A stretch of 58,232 nt of DNA from an uncultured Collinsella sp. (GCA_958403395.1 CATXXF010000007.1:1-58232); one strand, 5' to 3'; shown: positions 34,414 to 42,724, counted from the stretch's first letter. A program made the numbers and translations. Notes: generated by a model from the letters alone, not told the origin.

Positions 34414-35499
34414 ATGAAGCCACGTAACATTGCCATCGCCTGCGGTGTCGCGGGAGTCGCCGTCGGCCTTGCCGCTGCCACCGGTATCGTTTATCACAAG
34501 CAAATCAAGTCCGCCGCGTCGCTCAAACGCTTGACCGGCTACGCGGATGGCTATGACCTGTACGCAATCGACATCGCCTACGACTACGATCTTGATCGCA
34601 TCATCGCCGCTGGCGTGCGCGACGACCAGGCCTACATCGATGCCGTGGTGGCGCAGGTGCTGCCCGGTGTGCCGGTACATGTCCAGGCGCCCCAGTTTGC
34701 CTGCAGCGCTTTTGTCGCCGTAGATGCCGAAGGCCGCGTGCGCACCGGTCGCAATTACGACTTTAAGGACGACACCTCGGCGCTGCTGGTGCGCAATCAC
34801 CCACGCGGCGGCTATGCCTCCATCGGGTTTGCCGCCCTTAACAACCTGGGCGCCAACACTCCGCTTGACTCCGTCGCCGGACGCGCCGCCGCACTCATGG
34901 GACCGTTTGCCCAGCTCGACGGTGTTAACGAATGCGGCGTGTCCATTGCCGTACTCACCCTGGATTCCAAGCCCTGTGACCAGGACACGCAACGCCCCGT
35001 CATCAATACCTCGCTCGCCATCCGTCTGGTGCTCGACCGTGCCGCCACCACGCAAGAAGCTGTCGACCTGCTTTCCGCCTACGACATGCACGCCATGGCA
35101 GGACGCGATTACCACTTCTTTATCAACGACGCCGCCGGTGACGCGCGCGTAGTAGAGTGGGACCCGCGCGATCCGGACCGCGCTTTCAAAGCGACTCCTG
35201 TACGCCAGGTTACGAACTTCTACGCCTGCTATGGCGACGAAGTGCTGCCCAACCAAAAGAATGGCGAGCTGGGCCATGGTAAAGAGCGCGCCGTTGCAAT
35301 CGCCGATGTCCTTGATACCCATGTCGGTGCCCAGGACGAAACGATTGTCTGGGAAGCCCTGCGTGCCGCAGCGCAAGAGCCCAATCCGGAAGACATCACC
35401 AGCAATACGCAATGGTCGGTCGTCTTTGACAATACCGAACCCGCCGCCGCCATTACGCTGCGCCGCCACTGGGGCGACGTCGACGCCTTCGCACTGTAA
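34414..35499 (+). CDS. Membrane-anchored choloylglycine-hydrolase-family (linear amide C-N hydrolase) protein
   Basis: 361 residues. A single N-terminal transmembrane helix (residues 6-27) is followed by an Ntn-hydrolase domain. The probable nucleophile is Cys about 97 in QFACSAFVAVDAEG, followed by GRNYDFKDD, whose Arg-Asn-x-Asp pattern matches the substrate-binding Arg and Asp of bile-salt hydrolase and penicillin V acylase. NECGVSIAVLTLDS and the later NTSLAIRLVLDRAAT helix also fit. Classical bile-salt hydrolases start with the Cys at residue 2 and are cytoplasmic; here the Cys would need processing or work internally, and the domain faces outside the cell. Bile salt, N-acyl amide or beta-lactam substrates are all possible. 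Confidence 0.8.
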   Translation: MKPRNIAIACGVAGVAVGLAAATGIVYHKQIKSAASLKRLTGYADGYDLYAIDIAYDYDLDRIIAAGVRDDQAYIDAVVAQVLPGVPVHVQAPQFACSAFVAVDAEGRVRTGRNYDFKDDTSALLVRNHPRGGYASIGFAALNNLGANTPLDSVAGRAAALMGPFAQLDGVNECGVSIAVLTLDSKPCDQDTQRPVINTSLAIRLVLDRAATTQEAVDLLSAYDMHAMAGRDYHFFINDAAGDARVVEWDPRDPDRAFKATPVRQVTNFYACYGDEVLPNQKNGELGHGKERAVAIADVLDTHVGAQDETIVWEALRAAAQEPNPEDITSNTQWSVVFDNTEPAAAITLRRHWGDVDAFAL

Positions 35500-35565
35500 G
35501 GAGCCAGGCCCGTCGACCTTACGTTCCCTGACGTTGCTTACATTTCCATACGCTTGAGCTAACAC

Positions 35566-35600
35566 GTTTACCCCCGTATCAACAGTGTGCGGGGGTAAAC
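35566..35600. terminator. Hairpin between the hydrolase gene and pfkA
   Basis: Perfect 11-bp stem GTTTACCCCCG / CGGGGGTAAAC, 13-nt loop, followed only by TTATG; probably a terminator or 3' stabiliser of the upstream gene. Confidence 0.65.
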
Positions 35601-35609
35601 TTATGCGCA

Positions 35610-35618
35610 TGTTATAAC
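35610..35618 (+). promoter_or_regulatory. Extended -10 promoter of pfkA
   Basis: TGT-TATAAC, an extended -10 element 19 bases before the start codon. It would give a very short leader containing GGAAGGA. Confidence 0.5.
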
Positions 35619-35637
35619 TTGCCCGGAAGGATTCATC

Positions 35638-36717
35638 ATGCTCAGGATCGGTCTTCTTACCAGTGGCGGCGACTGCCAGGCGCTCAACGCCACCATGCGC
35701 GGCATTGTCAAAACGCTTATGACCAATAGCGAAGAACCTATCGAGATCTATGGTTTTGAGGACGGCTACCAGGGCCTTATCTACAGCAGGTTCCGCGTCA
35801 TGTCGCCCGCCGATTTTAGCGGCATCCTCACCCGCGGCGGCACCATCCTGGGCACGAGCCGCACGCCGTTCAAGCGCCTGGATACCCCCGAAGCCGATGG
35901 TGTCGAGAAGGTGCCGGCGATGGTCCACACCTATCATAAGCTGCAGCTCGACTGTCTGTTTATGCTGGGCGGCAACGGCTCCACCAAGACCGCCAACCGC
36001 CTGCGCGAAGAGGGCCTCAACGTTATCGCCCTGCCCAAGACCATCGATAACGACACCTGGGGCACCGAGCTGACGTTTGGCTTTACGAGCGCCATCGACG
36101 TCGCCACCAAGTGCATCGACGACATCCACACCACCGCCTCGAGTCACGGCCGCGTGTTCGTTATCGAGATCATGGGCCACAAGGTTGGCTGGATTCCGCT
36201 GTACGCCGGCGTCGCGGGCGGCGCGGATGTCATCTTGATTCCCGAGATCCCCTACGACATGGACAACGTCATCAAGACCATCGAGCATCGTATGGAGACC
36301 GGCAGCCGCTTTACCATCGTGGCCGTCGCCGAGGGCGCTATCTCCAAGGAGGACGCGGCGTTGTCCAAGAAGGAGTACAAGAAGAAGCTCGCCGAGCGCA
36401 CGAGCCCGTCGATTGTCTACGACATCGCCAAGGAGATCGAGGCCAAGACCGGTCGTGAGACCCGCGTCGCCATCCCCGGCCACACGCAGCGCGGCGGCCA
36501 ACCCGACGCTCAGGACCGCATCTTTGCGACCCAGTGCGGCGTCGAGGCGGCACTTGGCTGCCTACGCGGCGAGTTTGGCTACATGATCGCCCTGCGCGAC
36601 GGCAAGATGTGCCACATGCCGCTCGAGGAGGTCGCCGGCAAGCTCAAGTATGTCGATCCCCAGAGCGACCTGGTGCGCGAGGCCAAGGCGCTGGGCATCA
36701 GCTTCGGCGACGAATAG
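35638..36717 (+). CDS. pfkA: 6-phosphofructokinase
   Basis: 359 residues. Conserved LLTSGGDCQALNA (phosphate loop), FMLGGNGSTKTANRL, PKTIDNDTWGTE (catalytic Asp pair), MGHKVGWIPL and PGHTQRGGQPDAQDR. In PFKs, Gly at E. coli position 104 favours ATP and Lys at 124 is linked to pyrophosphate use. Here Gly104 (GGNG) is combined with Lys124 (PKTIDND), the mixed pattern of actinobacterial group III enzymes, so ATP is the more likely donor but this is not decided. Also Asn replaces the usual Asp in GGDG. Glycolytic, cytoplasmic; monocistronic. Confidence 0.9.
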   Translation: MLRIGLLTSGGDCQALNATMRGIVKTLMTNSEEPIEIYGFEDGYQGLIYSRFRVMSPADFSGILTRGGTILGTSRTPFKRLDTPEADGVEKVPAMVHTYHKLQLDCLFMLGGNGSTKTANRLREEGLNVIALPKTIDNDTWGTELTFGFTSAIDVATKCIDDIHTTASSHGRVFVIEIMGHKVGWIPLYAGVAGGADVILIPEIPYDMDNVIKTIEHRMETGSRFTIVAVAEGAISKEDAALSKKEYKKKLAERTSPSIVYDIAKEIEAKTGRETRVAIPGHTQRGGQPDAQDRIFATQCGVEAALGCLRGEFGYMIALRDGKMCHMPLEEVAGKLKYVDPQSDLVREAKALGISFGDE

Positions 36718-36740
36718 TCTCGGCTGGAATCTATCCCATC

Positions 36741-36837
36741 GGGCCCTCCGACCCCGCCCGACGTATTTCGATTTGGCTCCTCCCTTGACTCCGTCAAAGG
36801 TCGCCAATCGAAATCGTCGGGCGGGGTCGGAGGGCCC
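36741..36837. repeat. Long nested palindrome downstream of pfkA
   Basis: Outer arms 36741-36773 and 36806-36837 pair over 32 bp with a single bulged T; their outer half is very GC-rich (GGGCCCTCCGACCCCGCCCG). The centre holds a second hairpin TTGAC-TCC-GTCAA (36785-36797). It could terminate pfkA but lacks a T-run. Confidence 0.88.
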
Positions 36838-36896
36838 TGCGTTTACATACTCGCCGAGGTTATTCGTCTTCTTGCTGCGGGTGCCTGGTCTGAAAT

Positions 36897-36967
36897 TAAG
36901 TTGCGGTGAAATAGTTCCTGCTTAGCCCGCAAATGGCTGAATCTAAGAACTATTCCACCGCAACTTA
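36897..36967. repeat. GCGGTGATATAGTTCC palindrome, copy 2
   Basis: 71 bp; arms TAAGTTGCGGTGAAATAGTT and the near-complement at 36945-36967 (one to two mismatches). It lies upstream of the XRE/membrane gene; copy 3 lies downstream of the same gene. Confidence 0.87.
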
Positions 36968-37151
36968 CTGAGTGGGGGCTCTTGGCTGCTACTTGCACTG
37001 ACATTTGTCCTGAAATGGCTGGTCGTTAGGGGTTGCTACCGGTAATTGCGGTAGGGTTGGGGCAGATTCTAACTAGAAATGGTGGTCGCTACCGGTTGTT
37101 CTCGGCATACTCGGCTCATTCGATTATGGTCACCATATGAAAGGAACTGTC

Positions 37152-38090
37152 ATGGATCTTGCGATGGCGCAGCGGCTCATTGATCGCCGCAAGGCTGCCG
37201 GGCTTTCTCAGGAGGCGCTTGCCGCCCAGCTGGGTGTGAGTCGTCAGGCTGTCAGTAAATGGGAGCGCAGCGAATGCTCGCCCGATACCGATAACCTTAT
37301 TGCGCTCGCCGCGCTGTATGGCGTGTCGCTGGATGAGCTGTTGTATGGGAAGACGGTGGATAGTACTGACGACTCGCAGGCTGATGATGAGGCGCAGAAC
37401 AGCGACGCCGGCACCAAAGCTTCAGATAAGGCTGAAGAGGCTGAGGATTCTGCCGAGCACGCCGACTGCGGCGACAAACCACTTGTCGATATTTCCCTCG
37501 CGCGCGGCATTCACGTCATTGATCCCAATAAAGGCGAGGAAGTCCATGTTGGCTGGAGCGGCATCCATGTGACCAACGAGCGCAAGGGTGAAGAGGTCCA
37601 TGTGGGGCCAGGCGGATTGCATATCGATACGCTTGAGGACGATGGACATAGCGTGCATACCAATGACGACGGCACCGTCACCATCGACGGCGAGACGTTT
37701 TCCAGCTGGAAGGAAGCACATGACAAGCTCGACCATCATGGCAAGCATTTCCACACCAAGGTCGGACGTACATGGAACAAATTCCCCTTCCCCGTGCTTG
37801 TCGCCTTCGCCTATCTGGTGCTCGGCATTGTCTACGGCACATGGGCTACGGGACTCTTCCTCGTCTTTCTGATTCCCGTCTATTACGCGATTGGTGACTT
37901 TATCGATCGACGCCACTTATCTAAGCTAATCGATGTAGTCTATTCAGTCAGTGCCGAGGCATGGTTCCTCTACATGTGGCTCTACCTGGGGCAACCCCAT
38001 CCCGCCTGGGTAATCCTCATCACCATCCCGGTCGTAAAAGCACTCATGCGTTGGTGCCGTAAACAATGGAAGCATCGCAAGCGAGCCTAA
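37152..38090 (+). CDS. XRE-type regulator fused to beta-repeat and membrane segments
   Basis: 312 residues from the ATG at 37152 (AAAGGAACTGTC upstream; an ATG at 37137 is also in frame). Residues 1-60 are a Cro/C1 HTH (LSQEALAAQLGVSRQAVSKWE). An acidic linker follows, then short beta-type repeats: GIHVIDPNKGEEVHVGWS, GIHVTNERKGEEVHVGPG and a third, degenerate GLHIDTLEDDGHSVHT. The C-terminal third has three to four hydrophobic helices (FPVLVAFAYLVLGIVYGTW onward). Such HTH-membrane proteins may sense envelope state. The upstream gap contains CTACCGG-type repeats near 37035-37100 that could be operators. Flanked by copies 2 and 3 of the 71-bp palindrome. Confidence 0.8.
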   Translation: MDLAMAQRLIDRRKAAGLSQEALAAQLGVSRQAVSKWERSECSPDTDNLIALAALYGVSLDELLYGKTVDSTDDSQADDEAQNSDAGTKASDKAEEAEDSAEHADCGDKPLVDISLARGIHVIDPNKGEEVHVGWSGIHVTNERKGEEVHVGPGGLHIDTLEDDGHSVHTNDDGTVTIDGETFSSWKEAHDKLDHHGKHFHTKVGRTWNKFPFPVLVAFAYLVLGIVYGTWATGLFLVFLIPVYYAIGDFIDRRHLSKLIDVVYSVSAEAWFLYMWLYLGQPHPAWVILITIPVVKALMRWCRKQWKHRKRA

Positions 38091-38143
38091 ACCATCCCAG
38101 CCCGACAGCAGCACCCAACTAGTACTCCCCCGCCCATCCCTCC

Positions 38144-38214
38144 TAAGTTGCGGTGATATAGTTCCGGTTTTAGCCTTGAGTAGTCGAGTTTAGGAACTAT
38201 TCCACCGCAACTTA
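38144..38214. repeat. GCGGTGATATAGTTCC palindrome, copy 3
   Basis: 71 bp; arms TAAGTTGCGGTGATATAGTT and the complement at 38193-38214 with two mismatches near the centre. Same orientation and length as copy 2. Confidence 0.88.
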
Positions 38215-38256
38215 CGAATGATCGGAGCGGCTACAGCACAAGCGTCGGCGTTCGTT

Positions 38257-38440
38257 TGATGGTCCGCCACGAAAAGGGCCCATCTACTACGTTTAACTCG
38301 AAGAGGCCAACCATGACCGCATTTTTCGAAAATCGACAGGCCTTCTACCTGCGGTTTTATTTTTCGTTTTCCCGGCATAGTTGAGGGTATCCAATTAAAC
38401 GTAGTAGATAGGCCCGTTTTGTGGCATACGACCCATTCAA
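38257..38440. repeat. MITE-like element with CTACTACGTTTAA termini
   Basis: The best arms are 38272-38296 (GGGCCCATCTACTACGTTTAA at the inner end) and 38395-38420, with one indel and one mismatch. Pairing continues outward through GGTC…GCCAC and TTTGATGG-like segments, so the whole element may be about 180 bp. The centre has GGCC-containing sub-hairpins and an AT-rich stretch. Confidence 0.75.
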
Positions 38441-38543
38441 ACCCAATCTCGAAGGCTAAAGAGGGCCTCTCATCCACGCCTGCGAGCGAAAAGCAAATAG
38501 AATGAAAGGCAAATGAAAAGCCCGTTTGACGAGCGGAGGACAT

Positions 38544-38864
38544 ATGCGCGACGTAGCCGAAAGCGACTGGAAGCTGTTTAAGAAAATGCTTCCTCAATGG
38601 CAAGAACGTTATATGGAAAAGCTCATCGGCCAGTACGTTGAGATACTGAATGGCGACAGCGAAGCGTCCAGTAGATTTTGGGCACTAGAAGAGAGCCTCA
38701 ATAGAGACAAGCTGTCCTCAGGCGTAATTGCAAACGACATTCGCCGCAGCACAATGCACCGCGAGATAGCCAATTTGCTTATCGACAGCGTGATTACCCT
38801 TGACGACCTTGACGGTTTTACCGAGGACATTAAGAGCTATGCGCAACACTGGATTGGCCAGTAA
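38544..38864 (+). CDS. Conserved hypothetical protein
   Basis: 106 residues from the ATG at 38544 (GCGGAGGACAT upstream). A small, charged, helical protein without signal or membrane segments. DWKLFKKMLPQWQERYMEKLIGQY and the later SRFWALEESLNRDK match, from memory, a family of short proteins common in Firmicutes and Coriobacteria that is often mislabelled as a multidrug transporter. No function is known. It is lower in GC than its neighbours. Confidence 0.7.
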   Translation: MRDVAESDWKLFKKMLPQWQERYMEKLIGQYVEILNGDSEASSRFWALEESLNRDKLSSGVIANDIRRSTMHREIANLLIDSVITLDDLDGFTEDIKSYAQHWIGQ

Positions 38865-38896
38865 GAGCACCGAACGACAAACATCCCTAGCAAAAC

Positions 38897-38938
38897 GGGG
38901 CAAACGCCGGGCCACCTAATGGTTGTCCGGCGTTTGCC
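38897..38938 (+). terminator. Terminator of the conserved hypothetical gene
   Basis: Perfect 13-bp stem GGGCAAACGCCGG / CCGGCGTTTGCCC, directly followed by the CCTGCC hairpin repeat, so two hairpins lie back to back between convergent genes. Confidence 0.8.
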
Positions 38939-38946
38939 CAAATAAA

Positions 38947-38981
38947 ACCTGCCAAAATAAACCTGTCCCTTTTTGGCAGGT
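38947..38981 (-). terminator. CCTGCC/GGCAGG hairpin repeat, copy f, overlapping the ABC permease stop codon
   Basis: Perfect 11-bp arms; its last base is the first base of the permease stop codon on this strand. On the minus strand it is followed by TTTTATTT, so it can terminate the ABC operon. Confidence 0.9.
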
Positions 38982-41746
38982 TACTCGGCGCTCTTGAGGG
39001 CGCCGACCATGTCGATCTTATTGAGAGTTCGGTTGGTGGCGAGGTTGACGATAAACGTAAAGCCGAAGGACAGCACCACGGCAAGCACATAGCTCAGCGG
39101 CTCGACTTCAACGTCAAAGTACAGCGACGGCATCTGCAGGATGTACGTAAAGCTCTCGGCCAACGCACCACCCAGTGGAACGCCCAGCGCGGCACCAATC
39201 GCCGTGAGGATCAACGTCTCCTTGTTGACGTAGTGGTGCACCTCGCCACGGCGGAAGCCCAGCACCTTGATGGTCGCCAGCTCGCGTTCGCGCTCCGAAA
39301 TATTCGTATTAGACAGCGTAAACACCACCACAAACGACAGGCACGCCGCCATAAAGGTCACGAGCACCACGACGGAATTGATAATAGTGAAGTTCGCCTC
39401 AAAGTTCTCCCAATGCTCGGCCGTGCTCGAAATCGAAAGCCAGCCGTCACTCTTAAGCTTCTTGCTAAACGCAATCTGGTCGGTCGACGAACCCTTGAGC
39501 AGCGCAAAGATGCCATTGAGGCGAACGCTGCGCCCAAACGCGCGCTCATAGGTGCTCTGCGTCATGTAAAGCGTGTTGCCCAGATAGTTGAGCGAGATGT
39601 CGCTGACCTTGACCTTGGCGACGTTGAGCGACGAATCCTGGACCTGCGCCGTGTCGCCCGGCTGAATCCCAAGAACCAGCTGTGAACTCTTGCTCAGATA
39701 CACGTCTCCGTCACGCAAAGACAGTGGCTCTTTGGACTCATCCTCGAGACGCACGTAGTCGTCCAGGTCGTTCGCGCGGTCATCGGGCACCACAATCAGC
39801 TGCACGGTCTCGCTCTTGCCGCCAAATGTAAAGGTGACGTTGTCGGTCATGATCGGCAGCGTCGAAGTTACGGTCACACCGGAATCCTTGACCGCGCTTC
39901 GCTCGTCGAGCGCCGCGCACGTCTGCGTAAAGTCATCGGGATTGGCAACCGCCAGCAAGTCATAGCGCGTGATATGCCCGTACTGCTTGGGCGAAAGCGC
40001 GACCGACGTATCACGAATGCCCATGCCGCAAATCACAAGCGCCGTGCAGCCGGCGATGCCAAAGATGGTCATAAAGGCACGCTTTTTATAGCGGAATAGG
40101 TTGCGTGCAGCGACCTTGTTCAAAAAGCCCATGCGGCGCCAGATAAAGCCGATGCGCTCGAGCAAGATGCGCGAGCCGGCACGCGGGGCCTTGGGACGCA
40201 TGAGCGAGGCTGGGGTCTCGGCCATCTCGTGGCGGCAGGCGATAATCGTGGCACCCACCACGCCCACGGCAAACAGCGCCACCGAGACGATTGAGGACAC
40301 AATGTCGTACGAAAGCAGCATCTGGGGCAGCGAGTACATGTCGTCGAACACCGTAAACAGGAACAGCGGCAGGCCCACAAATCCGATGATATTGCCGAGC
40401 ACGCCGCCGATCAGGCACGCCCACAGCGCATAGTCCACATATTTGGACAGGATGCGCTCGCGCGAGTAGCCGAGCGCCTTGTACAGGCCAATGAGAGTGC
40501 GCTCCTCCTCGACCATACGCGTGGCGGTAGTGAGGCTGATGAGCACGGCGACGATAAAGAAGATGAACGGGAACACCGTGGCGATGGCCTCAATTGACGA
40601 GCTATCGCTCTCCACGCTCGAGTAGCTTGCGATATTGCCGCGGTCCTGGATGTACCAGGTGCATTCTCCCAGATCGGAAAGCTCGGCGCGGGCATCGGCA
40701 AACTGCTGGTCGGCGGCGGCACGGCGCTGGTCCAGGTCGGCCTGCGCTTGCACGCGCTCCTCGCTGCCCTCTGCCATGCGGTTGATGTTATCCTGCTCGA
40801 TCCCAAAGAGCATGGCGGCCTGACGCTCGGCCGCATCCAAGCTTGTCGGCGTGTCGACCGTCAGCTCCTGAGCGCGCGCCTTCTCACGCTCCTCGCGGAT
40901 CTTCTCTATATTGCCCTTGACCTCATTGATCTTTGCCGCGTAGGCATCCGAATAGGAGTTGAGATCCTTGGCCCCCTCGACGATCACGTGGACAGCGGAG
41001 TAGGAAGAAGATGTCGCGGCGTCCTCGCTCACATAGAACTTATAGTCCGCCGCCGAAGCAGCGCGAAAGGCGTTGACTGTCGAGTCGGAGCTCACGTCGG
41101 TGGGATCGAGGACCTCGGCCGTAATGGTGTAATCGCCCGCGGCAAACTGATCCTTGGCGCTTTGGTTCGACGAGCTCGCGTCATTGGCGGCAAAACTCAC
41201 CGTATCGCCGAGCTTTTTGCCCGAAGCCTTCAGGAACTTCGAAGTCACCGCGACCTCATCGGCGCTCTCAGGCAAATCGCCGTTCACGAGCACCGGCTGA
41301 TCGATGTTCTCCTTGGAGAGACTTTGCACGACCACGCGCTCGCGCGTTGTGCCCACGGCGGTGTAGGCGGTCTCGGTGTAGATGCCCTCGGCCGTCTCGA
41401 CGCCGTCGACCTCTTGGATAGCCGAAAGATCGTCGCGCGTAAAGCCATAGGTCGACTGCACGTTGATGTCATAGACACTCTGCTGGTCAAAGTAGGCGTC
41501 AACCGAATCGCGCAGATCCTCGCAGCCCGCCTTAAGGCCGCACATCACGCTCACGCCAAGCGCGGTGATGACCACGATTGACAAGAAGCGCTTAAGACTG
41601 CCTCGGATTGTGCGGTAAATGCCACGGCGAAAAATCGTCGGGACCATATCGTTTGAGCTTTGAGCAGTGCGGTAGGTCGCGAACTCCCAGTCGCGGTCTG
41701 CATGCTCCGTATCGTGGTTTTGGCTGTTTTGGCGATCTTGGTCCAT
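38981..41746 (-). CDS. MacB/FtsX-type ABC transporter permease
   Basis: 921 residues from the ATG at 41746; a GTG at 41758 is also in frame and overlaps the ATPase stop. One N-terminal helix (IVVITALGVSVMCGLKAG) precedes a large extracytoplasmic domain with a coiled coil (about residues 270-360, EREKARAQEL… and QAQADLDQRRAAADQQFADA). Then follow FtsX-like helices (FPFIFFIVAVLISLTTATRMVEEERTLIGLYKALGYS), a second extracellular domain and a last FtsX unit (SERERELATIKVLGFRRGEVHHYVNKETLILT). The layout is that of lipoprotein, peptide or bacteriocin exporters and regulators. Forms an operon with the ATPase just upstream. Confidence 0.88.
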   Translation of the reverse strand: MDQDRQNSQNHDTEHADRDWEFATYRTAQSSNDMVPTIFRRGIYRTIRGSLKRFLSIVVITALGVSVMCGLKAGCEDLRDSVDAYFDQQSVYDINVQSTYGFTRDDLSAIQEVDGVETAEGIYTETAYTAVGTTRERVVVQSLSKENIDQPVLVNGDLPESADEVAVTSKFLKASGKKLGDTVSFAANDASSSNQSAKDQFAAGDYTITAEVLDPTDVSSDSTVNAFRAASAADYKFYVSEDAATSSSYSAVHVIVEGAKDLNSYSDAYAAKINEVKGNIEKIREEREKARAQELTVDTPTSLDAAERQAAMLFGIEQDNINRMAEGSEERVQAQADLDQRRAAADQQFADARAELSDLGECTWYIQDRGNIASYSSVESDSSSIEAIATVFPFIFFIVAVLISLTTATRMVEEERTLIGLYKALGYSRERILSKYVDYALWACLIGGVLGNIIGFVGLPLFLFTVFDDMYSLPQMLLSYDIVSSIVSVALFAVGVVGATIIACRHEMAETPASLMRPKAPRAGSRILLERIGFIWRRMGFLNKVAARNLFRYKKRAFMTIFGIAGCTALVICGMGIRDTSVALSPKQYGHITRYDLLAVANPDDFTQTCAALDERSAVKDSGVTVTSTLPIMTDNVTFTFGGKSETVQLIVVPDDRANDLDDYVRLEDESKEPLSLRDGDVYLSKSSQLVLGIQPGDTAQVQDSSLNVAKVKVSDISLNYLGNTLYMTQSTYERAFGRSVRLNGIFALLKGSSTDQIAFSKKLKSDGWLSISSTAEHWENFEANFTIINSVVVLVTFMAACLSFVVVFTLSNTNISERERELATIKVLGFRRGEVHHYVNKETLILTAIGAALGVPLGGALAESFTYILQMPSLYFDVEVEPLSYVLAVVLSFGFTFIVNLATNRTLNKIDMVGALKSAE

Positions 41747-41751
41747 GGGCG

Positions 41752-42453
41752 CTACCACTCGATCGTCTCGATAGGCACGGGATTTTGCTGGACCGTCTCG
41801 CTCTCCACGCGGCCGCTCTTAAAGCGGATCAGGCGATCGGCCATGGGCGCCAGCGCGGAGTTATGGGTGATGATGATGACCGTGATGCCCTGCTTGCGAC
41901 AGGTGTCCTGTAGCAGCTGCAAGATCTGCTTGCCGGTTTTGTAGTCGAGTGCGCCCGTGGGCTCGTCGCACAGGAGCAGCTTGGGGTTCTTGGCCAGCGC
42001 GCGGGCGATGGCCACACGCTGCTGCTCGCCGCCCGAAAGCTGCGCCGGAAAGTTAGCAAGACGGTCGCCCAGGCCAACCTGACGAAGCGTTTGCTCGGCA
42101 TCGAGCGAATCGGGGCAAATCTGCGCCGCAAGCTCGACATTTTCGAGCGCCGTCAGGTTGGGGACCAGATTGTAGAACTGGAAGACAAAGCCGACGTCGG
42201 CACGGCGGTATTCCACGAGCTGCGCCTCGTTGGCGGAGCTCACGTCGCGCCCGTCCACCGTCACAGTGCCGGAGGTTACCGTATCCATGCCACCCAGGAT
42301 GTTGAGCGCCGTAGTCTTGCCGGCACCCGAGGCGCCCAGGATAATGGCGAGCTCGCCGCGCTCAACGGTAAAGCTCGCGCCGTCGAGCGCGTGAATGCGG
42401 GCATCGCCCTCGCCGTACGCCTTGATGACGTCTTTGAATTCGATATAAGCCAT
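41752..42453 (-). CDS. ABC transporter ATP-binding protein (LolD/MacB type)
   Basis: 233 residues. Walker A GASGAGKTT, signature LSGGEQQRVAIARAL, Walker B LLLCDEPTGALD, H-loop IITHN. YRRADVGFVFQFYNLVPNLTALENVELA is typical of the MacB/LolD subfamily. It ends five bases before the permease ATG, so the two are translated together. The upstream gap carries an inverted copy of the CCTGCC hairpin repeat. Confidence 0.92.
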   Translation of the reverse strand: MAYIEFKDVIKAYGEGDARIHALDGASFTVERGELAIILGASGAGKTTALNILGGMDTVTSGTVTVDGRDVSSANEAQLVEYRRADVGFVFQFYNLVPNLTALENVELAAQICPDSLDAEQTLRQVGLGDRLANFPAQLSGGEQQRVAIARALAKNPKLLLCDEPTGALDYKTGKQILQLLQDTCRKQGITVIIITHNSALAPMADRLIRFKSGRVESETVQQNPVPIETIEW

Positions 42454-42502
42454 CGATTAATTCCCATCTGGTCGGATAACTCTTTAGTATTACCCATTTC
42501 GC

Positions 42503-42537
42503 ACCCACCAAAAAGGGACAGGTTTATTTTGGCAGGT
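42503..42537. repeat. CCTGCC/GGCAGG hairpin repeat, copy g, reverse orientation
   Basis: ACCCACCAAAA (one degenerate arm) and TTTTGGCAGGT around AGGGACAGGTTTA. It is 50-84 bp upstream of the ABC ATPase start, so this operon has a repeat copy at each end in opposite orientation. Confidence 0.82.
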
Positions 42538-42724
42538 TTTATATGGGGAAATGGCAGCTATAAATGAGGCGCCGGGGAGGCAGAGAAATCATCGACGGAG
42601 TCAGGCCGACCGCCAAACACAACGCACGCATCTCAATCTGTCAGCCAAATCATTCGAACAGCTGTTCGTTTCTATGATATGATTCAGCTATCTAAGCAGG
42701 CCAATACGCAGAAAGGCGGCCAAC

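Larger units (their letters stand above)
38091..38543. other. Gene-free interval with two different palindromic elements
   Basis: 452 bp containing the 71-bp palindrome at 38144-38214 and the MITE-like element at about 38257-38440. No protein-coding signal. The last 90 bp must hold the promoter of the following small gene. Confidence 0.65.

Noticed and set aside
34360..36501. 713-codon frame on the minus strand covering two genes
   Set aside because: It crosses the choloylglycine-hydrolase-like and pfkA genes and their terminator, both of which have strong motif support on the plus strand.
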